DNA from: Flavobacterium sp. 9AF
GTDB taxonomy: Bacteria; Bacteroidota; Bacteroidia; Flavobacteriales; Flavobacteriaceae
Length of the DNA: 64,000 nt
Assembly: GCF_902506265.1 (NCBI RefSeq)
Contig: NZ_LR733556.1
Span: forward strand, 2,274,515 to 2,338,514
Direction of reading: 5' to 3'
Position numbers and translations under genes: made by a program
In this document: positions 20,314 to 32,036 of the stretch, in pieces
How the letters are laid out: every line of letters begins with the position of its first letter
Numbering within the stretch: the first letter of the stretch is position 1
Notes under the pieces: generated by a model
What the model was told of the DNA's origin: nothing
Seen by the model: only the letters and a program-made list of their open reading frames with translations
The model's database searches: none

Positions 20314-20856
20314 ATGTCAAGAATAGGTAAAAATCCAGTTGCAATTCCAGCAGGAGTAACCGTAGAGGTTAAAGATGCTGTAATTACAGTAAAAGGAAAA
20401 TTAGGCGAGCTTTCTCAGGAGTTTTCTGATGTTACAGTGAAAGTTGAAGATAATCAAGTTATCGTTGAACGTTCATCAGATCAAAAAGACGAGAGAGCGA
20501 AACATGGACTTTATCGTGCTCTTATCAATAATATGATTGTAGGAGTTTCAGAAGGGTTTACTAAACAATTAGAACTTGTTGGAGTTGGGTATAGAGCTTC
20601 AAATCAAGGTCAAAGACTTGATTTAGCTGTAGGTTTTTCTCATAACATTGTTATGGAAATTGTTCCTGAAGTTGTAGTTGAGACAATCTCTGAAAAAGGT
20701 AAAAATCCAATAGTAAAATTATCATCATTTGACAAACAATTATTAGGCCAAGTATCTGCTAAAATCAGAGCTTTCCGTAAACCAGAACCTTATAAAGGAA
20801 AAGGTATTAAGTTTGTAGGTGAAGTATTAAGAAGAAAAGCAGGTAAATCAGCTTAA
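20314..20856 (+). CDS. rplF: 50S ribosomal protein L6
   Basis: A 180-residue L6 made of two similar alpha/beta domains. [19 protein letters not shown] opens it, and the C-terminal [19 protein letters not shown] near 157-175 is conserved. It lies 16 bases after rpsH. Confidence 0.97.
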   Translation: MSRIGKNPVAIPAGVTVEVKDAVITVKGKLGELSQEFSDVTVKVEDNQVIVERSSDQKDERAKHGLYRALINNMIVGVSEGFTKQLELVGVGYRASNQGQRLDLAVGFSHNIVMEIVPEVVVETISEKGKNPIVKLSSFDKQLLGQVSAKIRAFRKPEPYKGKGIKFVGEVLRRKAGKSA

Positions 20857-20867
20857 AAATTAAGACT

Positions 20868-21218
20868 ATGTCATTAACAAAAACTGAAAGAAGACAAAGA
20901 ATAAAATTCAGAATTAGAAAAGTTGTAAGCGGAACTGCTTCTCAACCTAGACTTTCTGTATTTAGATCTAATAAAGAAATCTATGCACAAATCATAGATG
21001 ATGTTAACGGTGTTACACTAGTTGCTGCTTCTTCTCGTGATAAAGAAGTAACTAAAGGTACAAATGTTGAAACTGCTAATGCAGTTGGGAAATTAGTGGC
21101 TGAAAGAGCTCTTAAAGCTGGAATAAATACTATTACTTTTGATAGAGGTGGGTATTTATATCATGGTCGTGTTAAATCATTAGCAGAAGGAGCTAGAGAA
21201 GCTGGACTTAAATTCTAA
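20868..21218 (+). CDS. rplR: 50S ribosomal protein L18
   Basis: A 116-residue L18 that carries 5S rRNA into the large subunit. [18 protein letters not shown] near 27-44 and [20 protein letters not shown] near 91-110 match the family. Confidence 0.97.
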   Translation: MSLTKTERRQRIKFRIRKVVSGTASQPRLSVFRSNKEIYAQIIDDVNGVTLVAASSRDKEVTKGTNVETANAVGKLVAERALKAGINTITFDRGGYLYHGRVKSLAEGAREAGLKF

Positions 21219-21224
21219 GAAATT

Positions 21225-21749
21225 ATGTATCAAAAATATAAAAACGTAGAACTAGTAAAACCAAGTGGTCTTGAATTGAAAGACCGTTTGGTTAGTGTAA
21301 ACCGTGTAACTAAAGTTACTAAAGGAGGTAGAGCATTTGGTTTTTCAGCTATTGTTGTAGTTGGAGATGAAAATGGAGTGGTTGGTCACGGATTAGGTAA
21401 ATCTAAAGATGTTTCTGAAGCTATTGCTAAAGCAGTAGAAGATGCTAAGAAAAATCTTGTAAGAATACCGTTAAGCAGTGCAACTGTACCTCACGAACAA
21501 AAAGGGAAATTTGGTGGAGCTAGAGTATTTTTAATGCCTGCTTCTCATGGTACTGGAGTAATTGCTGGTGGTGCTGTGCGCGCGGTATTAGAATCTGTTG
21601 GTGTACACGATGTATTATCAAAATCTCAAGGTTCATCAAACCCTCATAACGTTGTAAAAGCTACTTTTGATGCTTTATTACAAATGAGAAGTGCTTTGAC
21701 TGTTGCTAAACAAAGAGGTATTTCTTTAGAAAAAGTATTTAAAAGTTAA
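21225..21749 (+). CDS. rpsE: 30S ribosomal protein S5
   Basis: A 174-residue S5 that affects translational accuracy. It has the double-stranded-RNA-binding N-domain ([19 protein letters not shown] near 25-43) and [15 protein letters not shown] near 110-124. It lies six bases after rplR. Confidence 0.97.
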   Translation: MYQKYKNVELVKPSGLELKDRLVSVNRVTKVTKGGRAFGFSAIVVVGDENGVVGHGLGKSKDVSEAIAKAVEDAKKNLVRIPLSSATVPHEQKGKFGGARVFLMPASHGTGVIAGGAVRAVLESVGVHDVLSKSQGSSNPHNVVKATFDALLQMRSALTVAKQRGISLEKVFKS

Positions 21750-21762
21750 AAATTCAAGGAAA

Positions 21763-21945
21763 ATGGCAAAAATTTTAGTAAAACAAGTTAAAAGCAAAAT
21801 CAATTGTCCTGAAACTCAAAAAAGAACTTTATTGTCTTTAGGGTTAAGAAAATTAGGACAAGTTGTTGAGCATGACGCAAGTCCTGCTGTCCTTGGAATG
21901 GTAAATAAAGTTAAACACTTAGTTTCTGTAGAGGAAACTAAATAA
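21763..21945 (+). CDS. rpmD: 50S ribosomal protein L30
   Basis: A 60-residue L30. ILVKQVKSKINCPETQKRTL (4-23) and LGLRKLGQVVEHD near 26-38 are the standard core. It follows rpsE by 13 bases. Confidence 0.95.
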   Translation: MAKILVKQVKSKINCPETQKRTLLSLGLRKLGQVVEHDASPAVLGMVNKVKHLVSVEETK

Positions 21946-21956
21946 TAATATTCGTT

Positions 21957-22409
21957 ATGAATTTAAGTAACTTACAACCAGCTGAAGGTTCAGTTCACAA
22001 CCAAAATAAAAGAGTAGGTAGAGGAGAAGGTTCTGGTAAAGGTGGTACAGCCGCTAGAGGACATAAAGGAGCTAAATCTCGTTCAGGATACTCTAAGAAA
22101 ATTGGTTTTGAAGGAGGTCAAATGCCACTTCAAAGACGTGTTCCTAAGTTTGGATTTAAAAATATTAATAGAGTTGAATATCAAGGTGTAAATCTTGATA
22201 CTATTCAATCTTTAGTGGATAATGGTATTGTTACTGATATTTTAGATTTATCAGTAATGATTGATAGTCGTTTGGCTACAAAGAATAGCTTAGTAAAGAT
22301 TTTAGGTAGAGGTGAGCTAAAAGCTAAACTTAAAGTAAGTGCTCACAAATTTACTGCTACTGCAAAAGCTGCTATTGAGGCAGCTGGTGGAGAAGTAGTA
22401 ACTTTATAA
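21957..22409 (+). CDS. rplO: 50S ribosomal protein L15
   Basis: A 150-residue L15 with the glycine-rich N-terminal extension (RVGRGEGSGKGGTAARGHKG near 20-39) that threads into 23S rRNA, and FEGGQMPLQRRVPKFGF near 51-67. It precedes secY by 13 bases. Confidence 0.97.
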   Translation: MNLSNLQPAEGSVHNQNKRVGRGEGSGKGGTAARGHKGAKSRSGYSKKIGFEGGQMPLQRRVPKFGFKNINRVEYQGVNLDTIQSLVDNGIVTDILDLSVMIDSRLATKNSLVKILGRGELKAKLKVSAHKFTATAKAAIEAAGGEVVTL

Positions 22410-22422
22410 TCCTTTTAGTAAA

Positions 22423-23766
22423 ATGAAGAAATTTATAGATTCTTTAATCAATGCTTGGAAAATAGAAGAGTTAAAAAATAGAATTTTATTAACTCTAGGA
22501 ATGTTATTGGTGTATCGTTTTGGTGCTCAAGTAACACTTCCTGGTATTGATGCTACTAAATTAGGAAATCTTACTAATCAAACAGATCAAGGTATTGGAT
22601 GGTTAATTAATGTATTTACAGGGGGCGCGTTTTCGCAGGCCTCTGTATTTGCATTAGGTATCATGCCGTATATTTCAGCTTCAATTGTTGTTCAGTTAAT
22701 GGGTATTGCAGTACCGTATTTACAAAAACTTCAAAAAGATGGTGAAAGTGGAAGAAAAAAAATCAACCAAATTACAAGATGGCTTACTATCTTGATTACT
22801 TTAGTACAAGGCCCTGGTTATATTTATAATTTATATAAAACATTACCAGCTGATGCCTTTTTACTTGGATTTACTTCTTTCTCATTTCTTTTTTCTTCAG
22901 TTTTAATCCTTGTTACTGGTACAATTTTTGCGATGTGGTTAGGAGAAAAAATAACTGATAAAGGTATTGGGAATGGTATTTCTTTATTAATTATGGTTGG
23001 TATTATTGCAAGAATGCCTCAGGCATTTATACAAGAAATTAGTTCAAGAACTATTCAAGCTAATGGAGGTATCATGATGATAGTTCTTGAAGTTGTATTG
23101 TGGTTTATAATTATTATTGCTTGTATATTACTTGTAATGGCTGTAAGAAAAATTCCAGTTCAATATGCAAGAAGAACAGTTTCTGGAGATTTTGAACAAG
23201 ATATGATGGGATCAAGACAATTTATACCTTTAAAGCTTAATGCTTCTGGTGTAATGCCTATTATATTTGCTCAAGCAATAATGTTTATTCCTGCTGCTGT
23301 ATCTGGACTTTCTCAATCTGATACCGCTAAATCGTTAGCTAGTACATTTAGTAATCCTTTTGGATTAGTGTATAATATAGTATTTGCTTTGTTAATTGTA
23401 ATTTTTACGTATTTTTACACCGCAATTACTGTGCCTACTAATAAAATGGCAGATGATTTAAAGAGAAGTGGTGGTTTTATTCCTGGAATTAGACCTGGTG
23501 TTGAAACAGGTGATTACCTTGATAAAATCATGTCTCTGATAACTTTTCCAGGTTCTTTATTCTTGGCTTTAATAGCAGTATTTCCTGCTATAGTTGTTAG
23601 TCTTTTAAAAGTTCAAGGAGCATGGGGTTATTTTTATGGAGGTACTTCTTTACTGATTATGGTAGGGGTAGCGATTGATACTATTCAACAAATAAATTCT
23701 TATTTATTGAATAAACACTATGATGGATTGATGAAAACTGGTAAAAATAGAAAAGCGGTAGCTTAA
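22423..23766 (+). CDS. secY: Preprotein translocase subunit SecY
   Basis: A 447-residue, ten-helix channel protein of the Sec translocon. Conserved parts include [24 protein letters not shown] near 66-89, split here across two helices, and the cytoplasmic loop [19 protein letters not shown] near 251-269. The usual map and adk genes are absent between secY and infA. Confidence 0.97.
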   Translation: MKKFIDSLINAWKIEELKNRILLTLGMLLVYRFGAQVTLPGIDATKLGNLTNQTDQGIGWLINVFTGGAFSQASVFALGIMPYISASIVVQLMGIAVPYLQKLQKDGESGRKKINQITRWLTILITLVQGPGYIYNLYKTLPADAFLLGFTSFSFLFSSVLILVTGTIFAMWLGEKITDKGIGNGISLLIMVGIIARMPQAFIQEISSRTIQANGGIMMIVLEVVLWFIIIIACILLVMAVRKIPVQYARRTVSGDFEQDMMGSRQFIPLKLNASGVMPIIFAQAIMFIPAAVSGLSQSDTAKSLASTFSNPFGLVYNIVFALLIVIFTYFYTAITVPTNKMADDLKRSGGFIPGIRPGVETGDYLDKIMSLITFPGSLFLALIAVFPAIVVSLLKVQGAWGYFYGGTSLLIMVGVAIDTIQQINSYLLNKHYDGLMKTGKNRKAVA

Positions 23767-23776
23767 ATTATTTTTT

Positions 23777-23992
23777 ATGGCAAAACAATCAGCAATAGAA
23801 CAAGATGGAACAATAGTTGAGGCATTGTCGAATGCTATGTTTCGTGTAGAATTAGAAAACGGACATGTTGTAATTGCTCATATTTCTGGTAAAATGCGTA
23901 TGCATTATATTAAATTATTACCAGGAGATAAGGTAAAACTTGAAATGAGTCCTTACGATTTAACAAAAGCAAGAATTACATATAGATACTAA
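23777..23992 (+). CDS. infA: Translation initiation factor IF-1
   Basis: A 71-residue OB-fold IF-1 that blocks the A site during initiation. [20 protein letters not shown] near 5-24 and [20 protein letters not shown] near 40-59 are typical. It lies ten bases after secY. Confidence 0.97.
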   Translation: MAKQSAIEQDGTIVEALSNAMFRVELENGHVVIAHISGKMRMHYIKLLPGDKVKLEMSPYDLTKARITYRY

Positions 23993-24002
23993 AGCTAGTA
24001 AA

Positions 24003-24119
24003 ATGAAAGTAAGAGCATCAGTAAAAAAGAGAAGTGCCGAGTGCATTATAGTACGTAGAAAAGGAAGATTATACGTGATTAATAAAAAGAATCCTAGATT
24101 TAAACAAAGACAAGGATAA
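24003..24119 (+). CDS. rpmJ: 50S ribosomal protein L36 (zinc-free form)
   Basis: A 38-residue L36 that is easily missed by length filters. It begins [20 protein letters not shown] and ends in [12 protein letters not shown]. The classic form has three cysteines and a histidine binding zinc. Only one cysteine remains here, so this is the zinc-independent type. It lies ten bases after infA and two bases before rpsM. Confidence 0.95.
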
Positions 24120-24121
24120 TT

Positions 24122-24496
24122 ATGGCAAGAATTGCAGGGGTAGATATACCTAAACAGAAAAGAGGAGTTATTGCTTTAACATACATTTTTGGTATTGGCA
24201 GTAGCAGAGCTAAAGAAATTTTAGCTAAAGCTCAAGTTAGCGAAGATAAAAAAGTTCAAGATTGGAATGACGATGAAATCAGCGGTATTCGTGATGCTGT
24301 ATCGTATTTTAAAATTGAGGGTGAATTACGTTCTGAAATTCAATTAAACATTAAACGTTTAATGGATATTGGATGTCAAAGAGGAATCCGTCATAGAGCA
24401 GGACTTCCTTTAAGAGGTCAAAGAACGAAAAACAACTCTAGAACTAGAAAAGGTAAAAGAAAAACTGTTGCTAACAAGAAAAAAGCAACTAAATAA
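24122..24496 (+). CDS. rpsM: 30S ribosomal protein S13
   Basis: A 124-residue S13 of the head, contacting L5 and the P-site t[22 protein letters not shown] and [19 protein letters not shown] near 89-107 are canonical, with a basic tail. Confidence 0.97.
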   Translation: MARIAGVDIPKQKRGVIALTYIFGIGSSRAKEILAKAQVSEDKKVQDWNDDEISGIRDAVSYFKIEGELRSEIQLNIKRLMDIGCQRGIRHRAGLPLRGQRTKNNSRTRKGKRKTVANKKKATK

Positions 24497-24508
24497 TAAG
24501 TAAGTAAT

Positions 24509-24892
24509 ATGGCTAAGGCAACAACAAAGAAACGTAAAGTTATCGTTGAATCTACAGGAGAAGCACATATTAATGCTACTTTTAACAACATCATTATTTC
24601 TTTGACAAACAAGAAAGGTGAAGTTATTTCTTGGTCTTCAGCTGGTAAAATGGGCTTTAGAGGTTCTAAAAAGAATACTCCATATGCAGCTCAAATGGCA
24701 GCAGAAGATTGTACTAAAGTAGCACTAGAGGCTGGACTTAAAAAAGTAAAAGTTTATGTTAAAGGTCCTGGAAACGGAAGAGAATCTGCAATACGTTCAA
24801 TTCACAATGGTGGAATTGAAGTATCTGAGATAATCGATGTAACTCCAATGCCTCATAATGGATGTAGACCTCCAAAAAGAAGAAGAGTATAA
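24509..24892 (+). CDS. rpsK: 30S ribosomal protein S11
   Basis: A 127-residue S11 of the platform. [20 protein letters not shown] near 17-36 and the C-terminal [16 protein letters not shown] identify it. An 88-base gap follows before rpsD. Confidence 0.97.
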   Translation: MAKATTKKRKVIVESTGEAHINATFNNIIISLTNKKGEVISWSSAGKMGFRGSKKNTPYAAQMAAEDCTKVALEAGLKKVKVYVKGPGNGRESAIRSIHNGGIEVSEIIDVTPMPHNGCRPPKRRRV

Positions 24893-24906
24893 TTATAAGT
24901 ATAACC

Positions 24907-24966
24907 AAGATAGAATAACGATTATCGAAGGATATAAATTTGACCTGAATTCATAATCACTATCTT
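24907..24966 (+). promoter_or_regulatory. rpsD leader: -7-like box inside an inverted repeat
   Basis: AAGATAG (24907-24913) and CTATCTT (24960-24966) are an exact 7-bp inverted repeat flanking a TAAATTTG (24935-24942) that matches the -7 consensus. No -33 TTG is present at the right distance. The gap is unusually long for this operon, so a regulatory leader for rpsD (S4) is plausible. The evidence is moderate. Confidence 0.35.
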
Positions 24967-24980
24967 AATTAATTTTAAAA

Positions 24981-25586
24981 ATGGCAAGATATACTGGTCC
25001 AAAAACAAAAATTGCTCGTAAATTTGGCGAGGCAATATTCGGAGAAGATAAAGCCTTCGAAAAAAGAAATTACCCTCCAGGGCAACATGGTTTAGCAAAA
25101 AAGAGAGGTAAAAAATCTGAATACGCTGTTCAGTTAATGGAAAAACAAAAAGCTAAATATACCTATGGTATTTTAGAGCGTCAGTTCAGAAATTTGTTTG
25201 AAAAAGCTTCTGCAGCTTCTGGTGTAACAGGTGAAATCTTATTACAATTATGTGAAGCTCGTTTAGACAATGTTGTTTACAGAATGGGTATCGCTCCATC
25301 TCGTAGAGCTGCTCGTCAAATCGTAACTCATAGACATATTACTGTGAATGGTGAAGTGGTTAATGTGCCATCATATCATTTAAAAGCTGGTGATAAAGTT
25401 GCAGTACGTGAAAAATCTAAATCTCTAGAAGCTATTGAAAGATCTTTATCTAATTCTTCTCAAGTTTATGAGTGGATTACTTGGAATAATGAAACTAAAG
25501 AAGGTACTTTTGTTTCAGTTCCTCAAAGACTTCAGATTCCAGAAAATATTAAAGAGCAACTAATCGTTGAGTTGTATAACAAATAA
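24981..25586 (+). CDS. rpsD: 30S ribosomal protein S4
   Basis: A 201-residue S4, a primary 16S rRNA binder. It has an S4 RNA-binding domain ([19 protein letters not shown] near 91-109, then [19 protein letters not shown]) and [20 protein letters not shown] near 32-51. In many bacteria S4 represses the alpha operon. Confidence 0.97.
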   Translation: MARYTGPKTKIARKFGEAIFGEDKAFEKRNYPPGQHGLAKKRGKKSEYAVQLMEKQKAKYTYGILERQFRNLFEKASAASGVTGEILLQLCEARLDNVVYRMGIAPSRRAARQIVTHRHITVNGEVVNVPSYHLKAGDKVAVREKSKSLEAIERSLSNSSQVYEWITWNNETKEGTFVSVPQRLQIPENIKEQLIVELYNK

Positions 25587-25606
25587 AAACTGACTTTAGT
25601 CGAAAT

Positions 25607-26599
25607 ATGGCATTATTTAATTTTCAAAAGCCCGATAAAGTTATCATGATCGATTCAACCGATTTTGAAGGTAAATTTGAATTTAGACCTTTAGAACCAG
25701 GTTATGGATTGACTGTTGGTAATGCATTAAGAAGAGTCTTACTTTCTTCTCTAGAAGGATATGCTATTACATCTGTAAGAATTGAAGGTGTTGAACATGA
25801 ATTTTCAACAATATCTGGTGTAGTAGAGGATGTTACAGAAATTATCTTAAATCTAAAACAAGTTCGTTTTAAAAGACAAATAGAAGATGTAGATAATGAA
25901 TCTGTTTCTATTTCAATTTCTGGAAAGGAACAAATAACTGCAGGTGATTTTCAAAAATTCATTTCAGGTTTTCAAATTTTAAATCCTGATTTCGTAATTT
26001 GTAATCTAGATAGTAAAACAACTATCAATATGGAACTTTCTATTGAAAAAGGTAGAGGTTATGTTCCTGCTGAAGAAAACAAAAAGGCAAACGCGCCTAT
26101 TGGAACTATTTTTACTGACTCAATCTATACTCCTGTAAAAAATGTGAAATATAGCATTGAAAATTTCCGTGTTGAACAAAAAACGGATTATGAAAAATTA
26201 GTTTTCGAAATCATAACTGATGGATCTATTAATCCAAAAGATGCGTTAACTGAAGCAGCTAAAACGTTGATTCACCACTTTATGTTGTTTTCTGATGAGA
26301 GAATTACACTTGAGGCTGATGAAATTGCTCAAACTGAATCTTACGATGAGGAATCATTACACATGAGACAGTTGTTAAAAACTAAACTTGTGGATATGGA
26401 TTTATCAGTTAGAGCTTTAAATTGTTTAAAAGCGGCTGAAGTAGATACACTTGGAGACTTAGTTTCTTTCAATAAAAACGACTTAATGAAATTCCGTAAT
26501 TTTGGTAAAAAATCTTTAACTGAACTAGATGAATTAGTTGCAGCTAAAGGCTTGAATTTTGGAATGGATTTAGGTAAATACAAATTAGATAAAGAATAA
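25607..26599 (+). CDS. rpoA: DNA-directed RNA polymerase subunit alpha
   Basis: A 330-residue alpha subunit. The N-terminal assembly domain shows [20 protein letters not shown] near 27-46. The C-terminal domain (about 250-325) shows [20 protein letters not shown] and [14 protein letters not shown], the region that binds UP elements and activators. It lies 20 bases after rpsD. Confidence 0.98.
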   Translation: MALFNFQKPDKVIMIDSTDFEGKFEFRPLEPGYGLTVGNALRRVLLSSLEGYAITSVRIEGVEHEFSTISGVVEDVTEIILNLKQVRFKRQIEDVDNESVSISISGKEQITAGDFQKFISGFQILNPDFVICNLDSKTTINMELSIEKGRGYVPAEENKKANAPIGTIFTDSIYTPVKNVKYSIENFRVEQKTDYEKLVFEIITDGSINPKDALTEAAKTLIHHFMLFSDERITLEADEIAQTESYDEESLHMRQLLKTKLVDMDLSVRALNCLKAAEVDTLGDLVSFNKNDLMKFRNFGKKSLTELDELVAAKGLNFGMDLGKYKLDKE

Positions 26600-26661
26600 A
26601 TAACTTCATATTTTGCTCTCCAAAGCGGATTGTAGCAAGATGAAGATTAAATAGTAACGTC

Positions 26662-27153
26662 ATGAGACACGGAAAAAAATTCAATCACTTAAGCAGACAA
26701 AAAGGGCATAGAACTGCTATGTTGGCTAATATGGCTTGTTCTTTAATAGAGCATAAACGTATTAATACAACAGTTGCCAAAGCAAAAGCTCTTAAACAAT
26801 TTGTTGAGCCTTTAGTTACTAAATCTAAAGAAGATACAACTCATAATAGACGTATTGTGTTTTCTTATTTAAGAAATAAATATGCTGTAACTGAATTATT
26901 CAGAGAAGTATCAGCTAAAGTTGGCGATCGTCCAGGAGGTTATACACGTATTATTAAAATGGGTAACCGTTTAGGTGATAATGCAGATATGGCGATGATC
27001 GAATTGGTTGACTTTAATGAATTATACAGAGGCAACAAAAAAGAAGAGAAAAAAGCAACTACACGTCGTAGTAGAGCAAAAAAATCAGAAGCTAAACCAG
27101 CTACTGAAGCTCCTGCTGCTGAAACTTCTGAAAATTCTGAAGCTACTGAATAA
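26662..27153 (+). CDS. rplQ: 50S ribosomal protein L17
   Basis: A 163-residue L17. The core [20 protein letters not shown] is followed by a low-complexity, Ala/Glu/Thr/Lys-rich tail (about 125-163), a length common in Bacteroidota. It is the last gene of the ribosomal cluster and is followed by a terminator. Confidence 0.97.
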   Translation: MRHGKKFNHLSRQKGHRTAMLANMACSLIEHKRINTTVAKAKALKQFVEPLVTKSKEDTTHNRRIVFSYLRNKYAVTELFREVSAKVGDRPGGYTRIIKMGNRLGDNADMAMIELVDFNELYRGNKKEEKKATTRRSRAKKSEAKPATEAPAAETSENSEATE

Positions 27154-27176
27154 TCATGAAATAATGATTAAAATAT

Positions 27177-27212
27177 AAAAGGATAGACTATTTTAGTTTA
27201 TCCTTTTTTTTT
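27177..27212 (+). terminator. Intrinsic terminator after rplQ
   Basis: AAAAGGATA pairs with TATCCTTTT. An inner ACT/AGT pair continues the stem, and eight or more T follow. It ends the ribosomal protein super-operon. Confidence 0.9.
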
Positions 27213-27238
27213 ATAAAAAATATAAAACATAAGAAGAC

Positions 27239-27919
27239 ATGAAAAATGCATTTATTTATTTATTGCTATTAATCTCTAGTTCAGTATTTTCTCAAAACAA
27301 AAAAGAATCAGAGAATTCAATAAATTTTACTACTCAAATAACAGGTAATTTATTAAGTAATGGAATTTGGATGCCAAAAATGAATGAAAATGAAGTAATC
27401 GAAGGTTCTAAGTATTTATTTGATAATGAGTATGATGATTATATAGTGACAGATTTAAAAGGAAATAAATTTCAAATTTCAAATTTAAATTATGATTTAG
27501 TAAATAAGCAATTATTTACTAAAGTATCTAATGATTCAATTTTTATTTATAATCTTGATAACTTGGACTTTATAACACATAATAACAAACAGTATAAAAT
27601 TTATCAAAATGAAGTCTTTCTTATGCTGTTTAAAAATAATCAAAATACTTTGTTAAAACATTTTTTTGCTTCTGTTCAAAATGCAGTTATTAATCCTATG
27701 ACAAAAGAAGTGATTAGCCCTAAAAAGTATGTTTTGCATCTTAAATATAAATTGATTACTAAAGACAAACTAGTTGTTTTTAAATTAAATAAGAAGTCTG
27801 TTTTGGATTTATTTCCTTTTGACTCAAAAGATAAATTATTGGAATTTGTTAAGCAAAAAAACTTGTCTTTTTCAAAAGAAGAAGATATAGTAAGTATTTT
27901 GAAATTTATGAATGAATAG
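27239..27919 (+). CDS. Exported protein of unknown function
   Basis: A 226-residue protein with a clear Sec signal peptide (MKNAFIYLLLLISSSVFSQ, cut near 19). The rest is rich in Lys, Asn, Phe and Tyr and probably forms beta strands: YLFDNEYDDYIVTDLKGNKF near 59-78. I recognise no domain. It stands alone between the rplQ terminator and carA and is probably periplasmic or surface-associated. Confidence 0.8.
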   Translation: MKNAFIYLLLLISSSVFSQNKKESENSINFTTQITGNLLSNGIWMPKMNENEVIEGSKYLFDNEYDDYIVTDLKGNKFQISNLNYDLVNKQLFTKVSNDSIFIYNLDNLDFITHNNKQYKIYQNEVFLMLFKNNQNTLLKHFFASVQNAVINPMTKEVISPKKYVLHLKYKLITKDKLVVFKLNKKSVLDLFPFDSKDKLLEFVKQKNLSFSKEEDIVSILKFMNE

Positions 27920-27987
27920 AGTTAATTTTGTTTTGACTAATAACTTTATATTTTTTATCATTTATCTCTTTAATAATTTTTTTGCAT

Positions 27988-27995
27988 TAAATTTG
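27988..27995 (+). promoter_or_regulatory. -7 box (TAAATTTG) of carA
   Basis: TAAATTTG matches the Bacteroidota -7 consensus and lies 16 bases before the carA ATG. No clear -33 TTG at 19-23 bases was found. The short leader leaves no room for an attenuator. Confidence 0.45.
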
Positions 27996-28011
27996 CACAA
28001 ACAACACACAA

Positions 28012-29121
28012 ATGAAATATAATAAAAGACAACAGGCTATCTTATTGCTAAAAGATGGTACAATTTTTCATGGAAAATCTATCGGTATTGAAGGAACAAC
28101 TTTCGGAGAAGTTGCTTTTAATACAGGTACTACTGGATATCAAGAAATTTTTACTGATCCCTCTTATTTTGGACAAATTATGGTTACCACAAATGCTCAC
28201 ATAGGTAACTATGGCGTTAATAATAATGAAGTAGAATCAGATAGTGTGAAAATTTCTGGATTAGTTTGCAAAAATTTTAGTTTTAATTTTTCAAGAGATA
28301 ATGCTTCTGAGGGATTATTTGATTATTTAAAAAAGCAAAATTTAATTGTAATTTCTGATGTAGATACAAGAGCTTTGGTTAGTTATATTAGAGAAAATGG
28401 TGCAATGAATGCTATTATATCTACAGATGGTACTCCTATTGAAACCTTAAAAGAAAAATTGAAGAATGCTCCTGAAATGAACGGTCTTGAACTGGCATCA
28501 AAAGTTTCTACAAAAGAACCTTATTTTTTTGGAAATAAAGACGCCAAATATAAAATCTCAGCTTTAGATTTAGGAATTAAAACAAATATTCTAAGAAATT
28601 TAGCAAACAGAGATTGTTACATAAAAGTGTTTCCTTATAATGCTGGTTTTAATGATTTAAAATCTTTTCAACCTGACGGTTACTTTTTGTCAAATGGACC
28701 TGGTGACCCTGAACCATTACATAGTGCACAACAAGTAGCAAAAGATATACTAGAAGAAAATAAACCACTTTTTGGGATTTGTTTAGGACACCAAGTGATT
28801 GCCTTAGCAAATGGTATTTCTACTTACAAAATGTTTAATGGTCATAGAGGGATTAATCACCCAGTTAAGAACTTAATTACAGGTAAAGGTGAAATTACTT
28901 CTCAAAATCATGGTTTCGCAGTTGTAAAAGAAGAATTGGCAAATCATCCAGAATTAGAATTAACTCACGAACATTTAAATGATGGAACAGTAGCAGGAAT
29001 GAGAATGAAAAATAAAAATTGTTTTTCTGTTCAATATCATCCTGAAGCAAGCCCTGGACCACATGATTCATCTTACCTTTTTGATCAATTTATTGAAAAT
29101 ATAAAATCTTCAATTAACTAA
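28012..29121 (+). CDS. carA: Carbamoyl-phosphate synthase small subunit (glutaminase)
   Basis: A 369-residue class I glutamine amidotransferase that hydrolyses glutamine and passes ammonia to CarB to make carbamoyl phosphate for arginine and pyrimidines. The N-terminal domain has GTTFGEVAFNTGTTGYQEI near 28-46. The glutaminase domain has the nucleophilic cysteine in LFGICLGHQ near 257 and the His-Glu pair in YHPEASPGP near 343. carB is not next to it. Confidence 0.96.
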   Translation: MKYNKRQQAILLLKDGTIFHGKSIGIEGTTFGEVAFNTGTTGYQEIFTDPSYFGQIMVTTNAHIGNYGVNNNEVESDSVKISGLVCKNFSFNFSRDNASEGLFDYLKKQNLIVISDVDTRALVSYIRENGAMNAIISTDGTPIETLKEKLKNAPEMNGLELASKVSTKEPYFFGNKDAKYKISALDLGIKTNILRNLANRDCYIKVFPYNAGFNDLKSFQPDGYFLSNGPGDPEPLHSAQQVAKDILEENKPLFGICLGHQVIALANGISTYKMFNGHRGINHPVKNLITGKGEITSQNHGFAVVKEELANHPELELTHEHLNDGTVAGMRMKNKNCFSVQYHPEASPGPHDSSYLFDQFIENIKSSIN

Positions 29122-29176
29122 AACGTTATCGTTTATAAGTTTTTTGAATTTGACAATTTAATTACATTTTAAATTT

Positions 29177-29184
29177 TAAATTTG
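29177..29184 (+). promoter_or_regulatory. -7 box (TAAATTTG) of eno
   Basis: TAAATTTG lies 38 bases before eno. A TTTG at 29149-29152 is 24 bases upstream, slightly farther than usual for a -33 box. Confidence 0.4.
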
Positions 29185-29207
29185 TTATTATTCGTAAAAA
29201 ATACTAA

Positions 29208-30515
<1,308 letters not shown>

Positions 30516-30535
30516 AAAAACAATTAATGTTATTT

Positions 30536-30569
30536 AAAACACCTATAAATTTTTGTAGGTGTTTTTTTT
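30536..30569 (+). terminator. Intrinsic terminator after eno
   Basis: AAAACACCTA pairs perfectly with TAGGTGTTTT over a ten-base loop, and a run of T follows. Confidence 0.9.
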
Positions 30570-30704
30570 ATGAATGTTAATTTTAAAAATCATAAAAAAC
30601 AATATTACGATAACGATATATTATTAGTAATTCCTTTAAAATTCCATTAGAATTCGTTAAATTCGCAGAATACTTTACTAATTTTCAAAAAACACATAAT
30701 ATAT

Positions 30705-31988
30705 ATGTCGAAAACTGCAATATTAGAGATCGATGGCAAAAAGTATGAGTTTCCTGTAATTGTTGGAACTGAAAATGAGGTTGCTATCGATATAGAGAAG
30801 TTGCGTGGTGCAACTGGTGCTATTACATTAGATCCAGGATATAAAAATTCTGGTTCATGCAAAAGTGAAATTACTTTTTTAGATGGAGAAGAAGGAATTT
30901 TACGTTATAGAGGATATTCTATCGAAGATTTAGCGGATAAAGCTGATTTTCTTGAGGTAGCTTATCTTTTGATTTTTGGTGAATTACCAAATAAAGCTCA
31001 ATTAGAAAAATTTGAGAACGATATTAGAAAACACACACTAGTAAATGAGGAAATGAAATCTATTTTAGAAGGTTTCCCTAAAACAGCTCATCCAATGGGA
31101 GTTTTGTCTTCTCTGACTAGTGCACTAACAGCATTCAATCCTAAATCTGTGAATGTTGAAAATGAAAAAGAGTTATATGATGCCATTTGTAAGACCATGG
31201 GGAAATTCCTTGTTATTGCAACTTGGACATACAGAAGAAGAATGGGCTTCCCTTTGAACTATTATGATAATACAAAAGGTTATGTGGAAAATTTTATGCG
31301 TTTAATGTTTGAAATTCCTACTGAACCTTACAAAATGGACAAAAGAATAGTGGATGCATTAGATAAATTATTTATTCTTCATGCAGACCATGAACAAAAT
31401 TGTTCCACTTCTACTGTAAGAATCGTTGGTTCATCTCATGCTGGATTATTTGCTTCAATTTCTGCAGGAGTTTCTGCTTTATGGGGACCATTACATGGTG
31501 GTGCTAATCAAGCTGTACTTGAAATGTTAGAAGAAATCAATAACAATGGAGGTGATGTAGCAAAATATGTTTTAAAAGCAAAAGATAAAGACGATCCATT
31601 CCGTTTAATGGGCTTTGGACATAGAGTTTATAAAAACTTTGATCCTAGAGCGACCATTATTAAGAAAGCGGCAGATGAAGTTTTAGACGCTTTAGGGGTT
31701 GATGATCCATTATTAGATATTGCTAAGCAATTGGAAAAAGTAGCTTTAGAAGATGACTATTTCAAATCAAGAAATTTATATCCAAACGTGGATTTCTATT
31801 CTGGAATTATATATCGTGCTATGGGAATACCAGTAGAAATGTTTACTGTTTTATTTGCTATTGGTCGTTTACCAGGTTGGATTGCACAATGGAAAGAAAT
31901 GCGTATTAATAAAGAGCCAATAGGACGTCCAAGACAAGTATATACAGGAAGTCCTTTAAGACCTTTTAAAGAGGTCAACGAAAGATAG
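30705..31988 (+). CDS. gltA: Citrate synthase
   Basis: A 427-residue type II citrate synthase that condenses oxaloacetate and acetyl-CoA. Catalytic histidines are seen in LHADHEQNCSTSTVR near 224-238, in WGPLHGGANQAV near 264-275 and in MGFGHRVYKNFDPRA near 304-318. The C-terminal RPRQVYTG is conserved. It is monocistronic. The 189-base spacer from eno to this gene contains the eno terminator and only a weak -7-like TAAATTCG. Confidence 0.96.
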   Translation: MSKTAILEIDGKKYEFPVIVGTENEVAIDIEKLRGATGAITLDPGYKNSGSCKSEITFLDGEEGILRYRGYSIEDLADKADFLEVAYLLIFGELPNKAQLEKFENDIRKHTLVNEEMKSILEGFPKTAHPMGVLSSLTSALTAFNPKSVNVENEKELYDAICKTMGKFLVIATWTYRRRMGFPLNYYDNTKGYVENFMRLMFEIPTEPYKMDKRIVDALDKLFILHADHEQNCSTSTVRIVGSSHAGLFASISAGVSALWGPLHGGANQAVLEMLEEINNNGGDVAKYVLKAKDKDDPFRLMGFGHRVYKNFDPRATIIKKAADEVLDALGVDDPLLDIAKQLEKVALEDDYFKSRNLYPNVDFYSGIIYRAMGIPVEMFTVLFAIGRLPGWIAQWKEMRINKEPIGRPRQVYTGSPLRPFKEVNER

Positions 31989-31993
31989 AAATA

Positions 31994-32023
31994 AAAAAAT
32001 CCGAGCAAATGCTCGGATTTTTT
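31994..32023 (+). terminator. Bidirectional terminator between gltA and the coiled-coil gene
   Basis: The hairpin has ATCCGAGCA pairing with TGCTCGGAT and is flanked by A and T runs on the two sides. It can therefore stop transcription from both convergent genes. Confidence 0.9.
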
Positions 32024-32036
32024 ATTAAAAAACAGA

